Origin: Halobaculum sp. XH14
Lineage (GTDB): Archaea > Halobacteriota > Halobacteria > Halobacteriales > Haloferacaceae
NCBI RefSeq assembly: GCF_032116555.1
Contig: NZ_CP134949.1
Location: 2,294,001 to 2,358,000, forward strand
Length of the DNA stretch: 64,000 nt
Reading direction: 5' to 3'
Part shown: positions 32,824 through 41,371 of the stretch, in pieces
Layout: every line of letters begins with the position of its first letter
How positions within the stretch are numbered: the stretch's first letter is position 1
Made by a program: the position numbers and the translations under genes
Notes under the pieces: model-generated
Seen by the model: the letters and a program-made list of their open reading frames with translations, nothing else
Database searches by the model: none
Told to the model about the DNA's origin: nothing

Positions 32824-33276
32824 ATGCAACCGCTACCGCTGCAGTTCCTCGTCCCGGTCGGGGCGCTGGAAGCCGTCGCGGGAGTTCTGCCGGCCGTCAT
32901 CTTCGTGGTGGTGCTGGTGAACCTCCTGACCCGGTACCTCGCCCAGCGTGCCTACGCCCGACAGGCCGAGGAGGGCGACGACGACGAGGCCATCTCGCGG
33001 TACATCCCCCACGAGGTGGCAAACTTCGCGCTGATCCTGCTCGCGTTCGCCATGACGGTCGTACAGCCCCACGGCGGGCTCGTGCTCGCCACGCTCGTCG
33101 TCGGCCTGTTCATCTCGGACTTCTTCGAGTTCGAGGCCCGGCGCGTCGAGGCGCGCAACGGCATGGAGATCGAATCGCCCAAGGGCGCCATCTTCGCCTC
33201 CGCGCTCGTCGTGCTGTACGCCGGCTTCCAGGCGTTCTTCTTCCTCGTCGAGCCGTACTGGGGCCAGATCGTCTGA
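32824..33276 (+). CDS. DUF7313-like haloarchaeal membrane protein
   Basis: A 150-residue protein starting at the ATG at 32824, with four hydrophobic segments (~10-36, 64-80, 84-100 and 122-140). The cytoplasmic loop ~40-62 is acidic with RYIPHEVANF after it. It may be the haloarchaeal family DUF7313 by memory. No functional residues are recognised. It is in the same orientation as the NAD kinase-like gene and the two epimerases but with separate promoters likely, as spacers exceed 90 bp. Confidence 0.75.
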   Translation: MQPLPLQFLVPVGALEAVAGVLPAVIFVVVLVNLLTRYLAQRAYARQAEEGDDDEAISRYIPHEVANFALILLAFAMTVVQPHGGLVLATLVVGLFISDFFEFEARRVEARNGMEIESPKGAIFASALVVLYAGFQAFFFLVEPYWGQIV

Positions 33277-33369
33277 GCGACGACGACCCCGGGAGTCCGG
33301 ACCGACGATCCGTTCTCACGCGCGTTCCGCGACCCGCACGTACTTGCCCGTCTCGGACGAGGACGTCCC

Positions 33370-34392
33370 ATGGCGAGTGACAGCCAGCACGGCAGCGCGC
33401 TGTTCGTGGGCGGCACGCGGTTCATCGGCCGGCACGCGGTCGAACGGTTCCGCGAGGCGGGGTACGACGTGACCGCGCTGAGCCGCGGCACCCACGAGTT
33501 CCCGTTCGGGAACGACGTGGGCCACGTCGAGGGCGACCGCACGAACCGCGAGGCCCTCGTTCGGGCCCGCGACGCGGCCGACCCCGACGTCGTGATCGAC
33601 ACGTACGCGATGCACCCGGGCGAGGTCCGGGCCGCGACCGACGTGTTCGCCGACGCCCGCTACGTCTACGTCTCGTCGGGCAGCGCCTACGACGCGCCCG
33701 ACGTGCCGATGCGCGAGGGCGAGACGCCGCTGCACGCCTGCGAGCCCGGACAGGAGGACGAGGACTCCGTCGAGACGTACGGCCCGCGGAAGGCCGAGGG
33801 GGACCGCGCGGTGTTCGCGGCCGCCGAGGGGGGCGTCGAAGCGATGGCGGTCCGTCCGATGCTGGTGTACGGCCCGCACGATTACACCGAGCGGTTCGGC
33901 TACTGGGTGAACCGCGTCGCCGAGTACGACCGCGTGCTGGTGCCGGGCGACGGCGGGTCGCTGCTCCATCGGGCGTACGTCGAGGACGTCGCCGCGGGAC
34001 TGCTCCGGGTCGCCGAGCGCGGGGACCCCGGCGAGGCGTACAACGTCGCCGACCGGAACACGTTCCCGCTGGAGCGCTCGCTCGAACTCGTCGCCGACGC
34101 GCTCGACGCGGACGTCGAGGTCGTCCACGCGAGCGAGCGCGAACTGGCCGAGTTCGACGTCGAACCGACGGACTTCCCGCTGTACACGCCGCGGCCCGCC
34201 GTGGTCTCGACCGGGAAACTGGCGGCGCTCGGCTGGGAGTCGACCCCGCCGGCCGAGGCGGTCGCGCGGACCGCCGAGGCCCACGTCGACGCGGGCGTGA
34301 CCGGTCCCGACGACGCGCTCGACCGCGGGACCGAAGAGCGGGTGCTCGACGCGCTCGCCGAGCGAGCGGCCGATGGATCCGACGCCGGGTGA
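33370..34392 (+). CDS. NAD-dependent epimerase/dehydratase, first of a tandem pair
   Basis: A 340-residue extended SDR. The Rossmann motif is FVGGTRFIGRHAVERF (~11-26), the catalytic Tyr-Lys pair is in VETYGPRKAEGDRAV (~137-151), and VRPMLVYGPHDYTERF and LLHRAYVEDVAAGLL complete the substrate region. GGTRFIG is typical of the CSP41/IspD-like subgroup whose substrates are nucleotide sugars or unknown. The following gene (34468) has the same motifs, so the pair arose by tandem duplication. Substrate unknown. Confidence 0.88.
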   Translation: MASDSQHGSALFVGGTRFIGRHAVERFREAGYDVTALSRGTHEFPFGNDVGHVEGDRTNREALVRARDAADPDVVIDTYAMHPGEVRAATDVFADARYVYVSSGSAYDAPDVPMREGETPLHACEPGQEDEDSVETYGPRKAEGDRAVFAAAEGGVEAMAVRPMLVYGPHDYTERFGYWVNRVAEYDRVLVPGDGGSLLHRAYVEDVAAGLLRVAERGDPGEAYNVADRNTFPLERSLELVADALDADVEVVHASERELAEFDVEPTDFPLYTPRPAVVSTGKLAALGWESTPPAEAVARTAEAHVDAGVTGPDDALDRGTEERVLDALAERAADGSDAG

Positions 34393-34467
34393 GGTCGGGA
34401 GCCGGCGTAACCGGCAACCGGGCCGCCGACCGCGGCAGTTTTCCCCACCGCAACCGAGGCGACTCGT

Positions 34468-35460
34468 ATGACCGACTCCGCGCTCGTCATCGGCGGGACG
34501 CGATTCATCGGCAGGCAGGTCGTCGAGGACCTGCTGGCGAACGGCTACGACGTCACCATCTTCAACCGCGGGAACCACGAGACCCCCTTTGCGGATGACG
34601 ATGCTGTGACCCACGTCGAGGGCGACCGGACCGACGACACCGACCTGAAGGCCGCCGCGCTGTCGGTGACGCCCGATATCGTGGTCGACTGCGTCGCCTA
34701 CTACCCCGCGGACGTGGAGGCTGCCGTCGAGATCTTCGCCGACGTGGACGGCTACGTCTACATCTCCTCCGGGTCCGCGTACGCGAGCGAGGAGATTCCC
34801 AAGCGCGAGGGCGTCACCGACCTGTGCGACTGCACGCCCGAACAGGCCACCGACGATTCGATGGACAGCTACGGCCCGCGGAAGGCCGAGGGCGACCGGG
34901 TCGTGGAGCGGGCCGCAGCGGAGGGGGTGAACGCGATGTCGGTTCGGCCCTGCATCGTCTACGGTCCCCACGACTACACCGAGCGGCTGGACTACTGGCT
35001 CGACCGCGTGATGAGCTACGACCGGGTGGTGGTCCCGGGGGACGGCCAGAACCTCTGGCACCGGGCGTACGTCGAGGACGTCGCCTCGGCGCTCCGTGTC
35101 GTCGCGGAACGGGGTCAGCCGGGCGCGGCGTACAACGTCGGCGACCGACGGGTCGTGACCCTGGAGGAGCTGGTGGACCTGATCGCGGACGTCGCCGGGA
35201 CCGAATGCGAGGTCGTCCACGCGAGCGACCGCGAGCTCTCCACGGCGGACCTGTCCGCCTCGGAGTTCATCCTCTACCGCGACTACCCGCACGTGCTGGA
35301 CACGAACGAGCTGGCGGCCCTCGGCTGGGAGTCGACGCCGCTGCGGGAGGCGATGGAGCGAACGCTGGCCGAACACCGGGAGTCCGAACGCGACGGTGCC
35401 GAACACGACCCGGGACGGGAGGCCGAGGAGACGGTGCTCGGCGTGCTCGACACCGTGTGA
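34468..35460 (+). CDS. NAD-dependent epimerase/dehydratase, second of a tandem pair
   Basis: A 330-residue extended SDR with the same landmarks as its neighbour: IGGTRFIGRQVVEDLL at the N-terminus, SYGPRKAEGDRVVER with the Tyr-Lys pair, VRPCIVYGPHDYTERL and LWHRAYVEDVASAL. The two proteins can be aligned over their whole length by eye with many conserved blocks, yet differ in the C-terminal third, where specificity may have diverged. It starts at the ATG at 34468, 75 bp after the first gene, probably cotranscribed. The substrate is not predictable. Confidence 0.88.
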   Translation: MTDSALVIGGTRFIGRQVVEDLLANGYDVTIFNRGNHETPFADDDAVTHVEGDRTDDTDLKAAALSVTPDIVVDCVAYYPADVEAAVEIFADVDGYVYISSGSAYASEEIPKREGVTDLCDCTPEQATDDSMDSYGPRKAEGDRVVERAAAEGVNAMSVRPCIVYGPHDYTERLDYWLDRVMSYDRVVVPGDGQNLWHRAYVEDVASALRVVAERGQPGAAYNVGDRRVVTLEELVDLIADVAGTECEVVHASDRELSTADLSASEFILYRDYPHVLDTNELAALGWESTPLREAMERTLAEHRESERDGAEHDPGREAEETVLGVLDTV

Positions 35461-35497
35461 GTCGAAGCGGGCGACGGAGGCTGACCGCCGCGCCCGG

Positions 35498-36196
35498 TCA
35501 GGGCCGTCCGCCGTCCTCGCGGTCCCAGTCCATCTCGGCGACCTCGTCCTCCAGCCACTCGCGGAACCAGCGGACGCGCTTGAGTCGCTCGTGCGCGATG
35601 GACTCGGCCGTGTCGGACTCGACGCGGGAGACGTGGTCCTCGCCGCGTTCGAGCACGCGCTGGACCATCTGGGCGGCGTCCATGTGCGTCCGCGCCTCGT
35701 AGCCCATCCGGAGGAGCATCAGCGCGGTGCCGTTCGCGCCCACCTTGTCGAGCAGGTCGCCCTCGATGAGACACTGGGCCTCCAGCGAGAGGTCCGAGAG
35801 CGGCCCCTGGTACGAGTGGGCGGTGACGGCCGCACACACCTCGTCGACGAACGAGTCGGGGTACTCCCCGCGGCTAGTCAGGTACTCGCGGGCGACGCGA
35901 GCGCCCTCCTCGGCGTGGACGTCCTGGTCGGCCTCCAGCTTGGAGACGTCGTGGAACAGCGCCGCGACGCGGACGGCGTCGGTGTCGGCTCCCTCGCGCT
36001 CGGCGATGCGCTCGGCGATGGACACCACGTTGAGGATGTGGTTGAAGCGGTACTCGGCGGAGTGCCAGGGGTACCAGCGCATCCGGCCGCCGTCGTCCTC
36101 CGACTCGACGGAGGCGGCGAGGTACTCGCGGACGAACCGCTTCATGTCCGCGAACTCCTCCTCCGGGACGCGCGATCCCTTTATTTCGACGCCCAC
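35498..36196 (-). CDS. HD-domain phosphohydrolase
   Basis: A 232-residue protein from the GTG at 36194-36196; another GTG at 36205 would add three residues. The HD metal site is visible: FNHILNVVSIAERIA (first His, ~55), ALFHDVSKLEADQ (HD pair, ~83), a later His in VTAHSYQGPLS (~125) and an Asp in EGDLLDKVGANG (~145). The arrangement is that of YedJ/uridylyltransferase-type HD hydrolases. It is predicted to cleave phosphate monoesters or diesters of nucleotides; the substrate is unknown. Convergent with the second epimerase gene, 37 bp apart. Confidence 0.87.
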   Translation of the reverse strand: MGVEIKGSRVPEEEFADMKRFVREYLAASVESEDDGGRMRWYPWHSAEYRFNHILNVVSIAERIAEREGADTDAVRVAALFHDVSKLEADQDVHAEEGARVAREYLTSRGEYPDSFVDEVCAAVTAHSYQGPLSDLSLEAQCLIEGDLLDKVGANGTALMLLRMGYEARTHMDAAQMVQRVLERGEDHVSRVESDTAESIAHERLKRVRWFREWLEDEVAEMDWDREDGGRP

Positions 36197-36812
36197 GCGG
36201 AACACCTCCGGCTCCGCGGCGGGCGAGCAACGAGCGTAGTTCTCATTACGCGTACGTGAGGCGTGTTTCGTTCTTAGGCGTTACGACACCCGTACTTCGG
36301 CCCGTGATGAATTACGAAAGCGGTGGCAGCGAACGGCGAAACGGCTGCCGTGGTGGTGTTGAGGGGGGTGGACGATTGAATGGAGGAATGATAGTTCTCT
36401 AATGGTTTCGGGGGTTCCGTGTCCACGGACACTCGTTCTCCGTGGGTTCGTTCCTCGTGAAGCCGTTCTCGAAAGCCTCCGCGGGTCTCGACTCGGTGCG
36501 GCCGCTCGTGCGAGGCTCACGCGAGCGAAGCGAGGGTGACAACGGAAGTCGCAGCCGACGAGCGCAGTCGTTCGAAAATCGAAGATTTTCGTGATGACGA
36601 GAGAGCTTTGCTCTCTCGAACCGCGAGGAGGACCGTCTTCCCGTAGCGGAGCCAGCCGGGGGCTTTCGAGGCGGGCGTTACGATACCCGAAGCAGGACCG
36701 ACTGCGACGAACCGAGCCGATAGCCACTGGGTCCTTCCGGACCACGCAGTGGATTACCCAATCCGCCCTCGACGTCAGAACCGCTATAACCCGAGCCCCA
36801 CTTCCAGCAGCC
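36197..36812. other. Intergenic region with a MITE-like repeat unit
   Basis: No gene is supported between the HD protein start and the AlaX gene. The 203-bp unit at 36468-36670 has inverted ends and internal hairpins. The flanking ~270 bp to the left show no feature beyond probable promoter sequence of the HD gene, and the ~140 bp to the right lead into AlaX. Confidence 0.55.
36468..36670. repeat. MITE-like intergenic repeat with inverted ends
   Basis: The ends are CTCGAAAGCCTCCG on the left and, as reverse complement, CTCGAAAGCCCCCGG on the right. Inside are perfect hairpins CGAAAATC-GAA-GATTTTCG (~36573-36592) and GAGAGC-TTT-GCTCTC. Words such as GCGAGCGAAGCGAGGG, GGAAGTCGCAGCC and GACCGTCTTCCCGTAG recur in other intergenic regions (near 21600-21900, 26447-26640 and 31735-31890), defining a dispersed family. 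Confidence 0.6.
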
Positions 36813-37544
36813 ATGACCGAACAACTGTATCTCGCGGACAGCACCGTCCGCGAGTTCGAGGCGACCGTCGACCGATCGCTCGACGAGCGAGTCGTGCTCG
36901 ACGGCACCCACTTCTACCCGACCGGCGGCGGCCAGCCGAACGACACCGGCACCCTCCGGTTCGACGGCGGGGAGGCGACGGTGACCGACGTGCGAAAGAG
37001 CGACACCGTCTACCATCACCTCGACGGGCCGGTTCCCGAGGAGGGGGCCACGGTCACGGGCGCGATCGACTGGGACCGCCGCGGGGCCCACATGCGGTAT
37101 CACACGGCCCAGCACCTCCTGTCGGCCGTGCTGCTTTCGGAGTTCGACGCGCCGACCGTCGGCAACCAGCTGTACGACGACCGCGCGCGGCTCGACGCCG
37201 AGCATCCGAAGTTCTCCGAGACCGACCTGGCGGACGTTGAGGTGCGGCTGAACGAACTCGTCGCGGACGCGCTCCCCGTCCGCCACTACACGATGGACCG
37301 CGAGGCCGCCGAGGCCGAACTCGACGTCGAGCGCACCCGGATCAACCTGCTCCCGTCCTCGATCACCGAACTCCGGATCGTTGAGATCGGGGGCGGTGGC
37401 GACGCCGACGGAACGGAGCCGTTCGATCGCACGGCCTGTGCCGGCACCCACGTCGGCTCCACCGGAGAGATCGGCGACGTGACCGTGACCGGCCGGACGA
37501 CCCAGGGGAGCGACACCGAGCGGGTCGAGTTCACGCTCGGGTAG
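36813..37544 (+). CDS. Alanyl-tRNA editing protein (AlaX type)
   Basis: A 243-residue free-standing editing domain related to the C-terminal half of alanyl-tRNA synthetase, starting at the ATG at 36813. Visible: FYPTGGGQPNDTGTL (the GG motif for substrate entry), RYHTAQHLLSAVLL (HxxxH zinc ligands, ~100) and CAGTHVGSTGEIGDV (Cys and His ligands, ~205). AlaX hydrolyses Ser- or Gly-mischarged tRNA-Ala in trans. The size fits the medium AlaX-M class. It stands alone upstream of the actin-like operon, 115 bp away. Confidence 0.93.
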   Translation: MTEQLYLADSTVREFEATVDRSLDERVVLDGTHFYPTGGGQPNDTGTLRFDGGEATVTDVRKSDTVYHHLDGPVPEEGATVTGAIDWDRRGAHMRYHTAQHLLSAVLLSEFDAPTVGNQLYDDRARLDAEHPKFSETDLADVEVRLNELVADALPVRHYTMDREAAEAELDVERTRINLLPSSITELRIVEIGGGGDADGTEPFDRTACAGTHVGSTGEIGDVTVTGRTTQGSDTERVEFTLG

Positions 37545-37659
37545 GTCCCACGACGACGACCGGGCGGCGGCCGTTTTCACCGCTGATACGCGGGGGCGAA
37601 CCCCTTTATGTCGGTTCGAAAAGAGGCTGGTAGCGGCACTGGGAGTGCGGACGAACACA

Positions 37660-38118
37660 ATGCTCAATCCGAGCGACTACGACCCGGAGGAGTTGCGGGC
37701 CCTGGCGGGAGCGGAAGCGCCGGCCCGCGAGCGCCGACGTGGGGACCGGTGGACGACACCGGACGACTTCCTCGTGCGGGCGGACGCGCGGGTCCGGGCC
37801 GCACAGCTCGAGGACGCCTTCGTCCTCCGTGCTGCGGCCGGCGGGGCCAGCAAGCCCTACCTCCCGAGTCTGCCGGACTCGGGGGTCGGGGCGCGGCTGG
37901 CGCTCGACTGGATCCGGTTCCTCGCCGACGTCGGCGGGCGCGACGGTGCCCGCGACGCGCTCGCGTACTACCGCGAGGTCGAGTGGCTCGGGGCGGACGC
38001 CGAGGAGGCGCTCGTCGCCCACCTGGAAGCGTTCCCCGAGGAGGGGAGCCGGCGGGTGGGAGCCGGTCACCATCGGACAAGCCTGTTGTTCGTCGCCCGC
38101 CTCGCCGCGCTCCGATAA
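37660..38118 (+). CDS. ArlD/ArlE (FlaD/E) C-terminal-domain protein
   Basis: A 152-residue protein that matches the conserved C-terminal domain of the archaellum accessory proteins ArlD/E, which bind ArlCDE complexes and the chemotaxis adaptor. Visible: SKPYLPSLPDSGVGARLALDW followed by a run of helices with DGARDALAYYREVEWLGADAEE (in parts), a C-terminal HHRTSLLFVARLAAL. It lacks the coiled-coil and ArlC-binding parts, so it is a stand-alone domain. Its stop is 2 bp before the actin-like gene, forming an operon with it. The pairing suggests linking the actin-like protein to a membrane or polar site; this is inference. Confidence 0.75.
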   Translation: MLNPSDYDPEELRALAGAEAPARERRRGDRWTTPDDFLVRADARVRAAQLEDAFVLRAAAGGASKPYLPSLPDSGVGARLALDWIRFLADVGGRDGARDALAYYREVEWLGADAEEALVAHLEAFPEEGSRRVGAGHHRTSLLFVARLAALR

Positions 38119-38120
38119 CC

Positions 38121-39185
38121 ATGGCAGCAGAATCAGACGCATCCGACGACAGCTTCGAATCCGGAGAACCGACCGCCGTCGGCGTCAAGCTCGGCTCGAC
38201 CCGAACGGTCCTGAAATACCCCGACGTGGACGGCGACCTCTCGACGGTCCGCTCGCTCACCTGTCTGGCGACCTACGAGGACGCCATCACGGGCGAGGAG
38301 CGCGCACTGTTCGGCGAACGGGCCGCCGCCGAGTACCCGGACCGCGTGGAGTACATGCTCCGGTCCGGGCTCCCGGAGGACGACGAGCGTGCCGAGCTCG
38401 CGGACCGCTACTTCCGCGAACTCGTCGACGCCAACAAGGTCCCCCGCGACAGCACGGTGGTGTACGCCGTGCCGACGATGGAGAACGACGCCGGGCTGGA
38501 GAACCTCACCGACGTCATCGAGTCCTCCCCCATCGGGGAGGTCCAGATGCGCTCGTACCCCGAGTCGCTCTGTGGCGCGGTTCCCGCGCTCGGTGACGGC
38601 GTGGAGGCGGTGAACGAGGTGTTCATCGCGGTCAACATGGGCTCGACGAACCTGGAGGCCTCGGCCTACCGCCGCGGCGACCAGCTCGTCCCGTTCTCGA
38701 CCGGCTCCATCACGGGCAACGACGTCGACCGTCGCATCGTGGCGAACGTCGAGGAGGAGACGCAGGGCCGGGTCCACGTCGACCTCACGACCGCCCGCGA
38801 GTACAAGGAGGAGCACGGCGACTTCGAGGGGTTCGAGCCGTTCTCGGACGTCGTCCAGCAGCCCGGCGGCGGCTCCCACGAGTTCACCATCGAGGACAGC
38901 GTGCAGGACGCGCTGAACTGGTACCTCGACGCGGCCGTCGACGCGGTCGCGAACGAGTTCCTCCCGGAGCTCGCCAACGACTTCATGAAGCCGTACCAGC
39001 TGGCGCTCTCGAACGACATCGCGCTCACCGGCGGGATGGCCTGCATCCCCGGCATGACCGAGGAGTTCGAGCGCCGCCTCTCCGAGGAGATCGACCGCGA
39101 GGTCGACGTCGTCTCGCCCGACGACCCGGACCTCGCCGCGACCGAGGGCGCGTACCGCATCGCCGAGCGGCTCGCGGGCCGGTAG
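38121..39185 (+). CDS. Actin/Hsp70-superfamily ATPase (salactin-like)
   Basis: A 354-residue protein with actin-fold nucleotide motifs: phosphate-1 VGVKLGSTRTVLK (~20-32), phosphate-2 VFIAVNMGSTNLEASAYR (~167-184) and adenosine motif LTGGMACIPGM (~300). The acidic residues usual at phosphate-1 (DLG) and phosphate-2 (DxG) are Lys23 and Asn172 here, so nucleotide handling may differ. I recall that salactin, a dynamic actin homologue described in Halobacterium, has a similar start, but identity cannot be checked. It is the second gene of an operon with the ArlD/E-like gene (2 bp) and a membrane protein (4 bp). A cytoskeletal or polarity role is plausible. Confidence 0.75.
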   Translation: MAAESDASDDSFESGEPTAVGVKLGSTRTVLKYPDVDGDLSTVRSLTCLATYEDAITGEERALFGERAAAEYPDRVEYMLRSGLPEDDERAELADRYFRELVDANKVPRDSTVVYAVPTMENDAGLENLTDVIESSPIGEVQMRSYPESLCGAVPALGDGVEAVNEVFIAVNMGSTNLEASAYRRGDQLVPFSTGSITGNDVDRRIVANVEEETQGRVHVDLTTAREYKEEHGDFEGFEPFSDVVQQPGGGSHEFTIEDSVQDALNWYLDAAVDAVANEFLPELANDFMKPYQLALSNDIALTGGMACIPGMTEEFERRLSEEIDREVDVVSPDDPDLAATEGAYRIAERLAGR

Positions 39186-39189
39186 GCCG

Positions 39190-39921
39190 ATGGCCGGGGG
39201 GTTCGAGTTCGGCGACGACGACGCGTCCGATACCGCGACGGCGCCGATCGACGTCGACGCCCCCGCCGACCTGGAGCCGCCCGACGACCGACGTCCTTCT
39301 CCGAGCACGCCGACCGCGTCGGACGCGAGCGGCCCCCGAACCAGCGACGGCGACCGCGCGGAGCGGGACCCCGATCCCGAACTCGACGCGCTCCTGTACG
39401 ACGGCGAGACCGCGGAAGCGAGCGTGCCGCTCGACGACGGGCGACTGGTCCGCACGAGCCATCGCCTGCTGCTCTACACGCCCGAGACCGACGGCCGGAC
39501 GCTGACGGTCGTGCAGGGGCCGAACGTCGAGGACGTCTCGCTCTCCGCGTCGGGGCGGGGCGCGTACGTCTCGCCGGCGCTGAAGTCGGTGCTCGTGGGC
39601 GGCGTCCTCCTCGCCGCGGGGTCGGTCGTCCCCGTGGACGGGATGGCCGGGGCCGCACCCTCGAGCGCCGGCGCGGGCGCGACGGGGATGGGCGGCACGA
39701 TAACGCTGCTGGGCGACGTCATGGGCGTCATCGCGCTGCTCGACGACGCGCTCCGGACGCTCGGGGCGCTCGTGCTCCTCGGCGGCGTGGCGCTGCTTGG
39801 ATTGTACCTGCGTTCGCGAAAACGGGAGGTCGTGGTTTCGGTGGCCGGCGACGAGGACCTCACCCTGCCGGCGGGCGGGGTGACGGAGGCCGACGTGGCA
39901 CGCGTCGCGGCCGGCCCGTGA
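39190..39921 (+). CDS. Membrane protein of the actin-like operon
   Basis: A 243-residue protein starting at the ATG at 39190, 4 bp after the actin-like gene. Residues ~1-65 are acidic and Pro/Ser-rich, likely disordered. Residues ~68-125 form beta strands (LLYDGETAEASVPLDDGRLV, RTSHRLLLYTPE) resembling bacterial PH-like domains. Then a hydrophobic pair (~135-158 and ~185-207) spans the membrane, with a beta-rich tail (KREVVVSVAGDEDLTLP). Its position suggests a membrane anchor for the actin-like protein. No known family is claimed. Confidence 0.75.
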   Translation: MAGGFEFGDDDASDTATAPIDVDAPADLEPPDDRRPSPSTPTASDASGPRTSDGDRAERDPDPELDALLYDGETAEASVPLDDGRLVRTSHRLLLYTPETDGRTLTVVQGPNVEDVSLSASGRGAYVSPALKSVLVGGVLLAAGSVVPVDGMAGAAPSSAGAGATGMGGTITLLGDVMGVIALLDDALRTLGALVLLGGVALLGLYLRSRKREVVVSVAGDEDLTLPAGGVTEADVARVAAGP

Positions 39922-39978
39922 TCCTCGTCGGAATCGCCGTCGCCGACCGGCGGGGCGGCGGATGCTCGCCCCGGGGAC

Positions 39979-41121
39979 TCAGAGGTCGCCGAGCTTTCGG
40001 AGCAACTGGCCGCGGTAGCGCTCGTCGGCGGTGACGCCCTTCAGTTCGAGGACGTTCCGCTCCAGTTTGTCGAGCGCGACGTGGAACGCGTGTTCCGCGC
40101 CGTACCCCTCGCCCGAGCCGGCGACCTGCCCGTGACTCGTCCGCAGGCGAATCTGTGCCTGGATGAGCGGCGTGCCGCGGAGCTTCTCCTTGTGCTCGTG
40201 GAACCGGACGTGCGCGTGCATCACGTGCATCTCCTGGTACTTCTCGGACACCTGCCCGATGGCCTCGCGGACCTCCTCGCGCGAGATGGTATCGAGCAGG
40301 TCGACGTTCGTGATCTGGACGTCCATCGCCTCCTCCTCGGTGAACGTGAGCGCGCGCAGCACGTCGGTCTTGGTGACGACGCCCGCGACGAGGCCGTCCT
40401 CGCCCGGCGGAGTGACGACGAGGCCGTTGACGTCGTTGTCGAGCATCCGTTCGACCGCCTCGCGGACCGAACTGTCCCGGGTCGTCGTCAGCACCGGGCT
40501 CGACATCATGTCGTACACCGGCAGGTCGAGCATCCGGTCGAGGTCGCCGCGGCGGTCGCCCCGTCCCTGGCGGTCGTCCTCGCGGACGACGAACTCGACG
40601 ATGTCGTGGGTGGTGAGCACGCCGGCCAGCGATCCGTCGCCGTTGACGACCGGAAGCCGGGAGATGCCGTGCTCGCGGAGACGGTTAATCGCCTGTCCGA
40701 CGCCCCCGTCCTCGCCGATGGAGACGACGTCGGCCGTGTAGATGTCCTCGACGTCGAGCGCGTCGAGGTTCTCGAGCACCGCCTCCAGGATGGCGTCCGC
40801 GGTGACGATGCCGTACAGCCGTTCCCCCTCGTACACGGGCGCGACTTTCACGTTCCCCTCGACGAGGACCCGTGCGACCTCGCGCACGTCCTCGTGGCGG
40901 CTCACCCTGGGGGCCGATTTCATCAGCGCGGTGGCCTTGGTGTCGTCGTCGACGCGCGACCGGACCAGGTCGCGCTCGCCGATGACACCCGCATACTCGC
41001 CGTCCTCGGTCACGATGATGCCCTTGGGATTCTCCCGCTCGAAGAGCGCGCGGATCTTCCCGAGTCGTTCGTCCGACGCCACCTCGACGAACTCCGGCAC
41101 GGCGATGTCTTCGATATCCAT
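39979..41121 (-). CDS. Four-CBS protein fused to an HPF/RaiA-like ribosome-hibernation domain
   Basis: A 380-residue protein. Four CBS motifs are visible (about 8-60, 62-120, 125-175 and 200-265), forming two Bateman modules that usually bind adenine nucleotides. Residues ~270-380 have the HPF/S30EA pattern: VQITNVDLLDTISREEVREA, KYQEMHVMHAHVRFHEHK, LIQAQIRLRTSHGQVAGSGE and AFHVALDKLERNVLELKG. HPF proteins silence ribosomes in stress. The fusion would let adenylate charge control ribosome hibernation. The ribosomal role is inferred from the domain alone. Starts at the ATG at 41119-41121. Confidence 0.85.
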   Translation of the reverse strand: MDIEDIAVPEFVEVASDERLGKIRALFERENPKGIIVTEDGEYAGVIGERDLVRSRVDDDTKATALMKSAPRVSRHEDVREVARVLVEGNVKVAPVYEGERLYGIVTADAILEAVLENLDALDVEDIYTADVVSIGEDGGVGQAINRLREHGISRLPVVNGDGSLAGVLTTHDIVEFVVREDDRQGRGDRRGDLDRMLDLPVYDMMSSPVLTTTRDSSVREAVERMLDNDVNGLVVTPPGEDGLVAGVVTKTDVLRALTFTEEEAMDVQITNVDLLDTISREEVREAIGQVSEKYQEMHVMHAHVRFHEHKEKLRGTPLIQAQIRLRTSHGQVAGSGEGYGAEHAFHVALDKLERNVLELKGVTADERYRGQLLRKLGDL

Positions 41122-41371
41122 AACTCCGTCATGAGAGTAGGCCGGCCCGGGTCTTGAAGCTTGGTTACGGGTAGCATGGTCGGCGGACCGTCGGCCCTCG
41201 CGGGAGCCGAACGTTCATCAGGGAAGCCGGGGGCACTCGCCCCGTGATCTGACCATCGCCGTCGGCGGGTCCGCGGGTGTGTGGTCACCCCGTCGACGGA
41301 GGCCCGACGACCACCTGTTCGCCAGTGTGAAATCCCCGTCGCGTCCGACCGGCCGGGACGGGACCGGGGGG

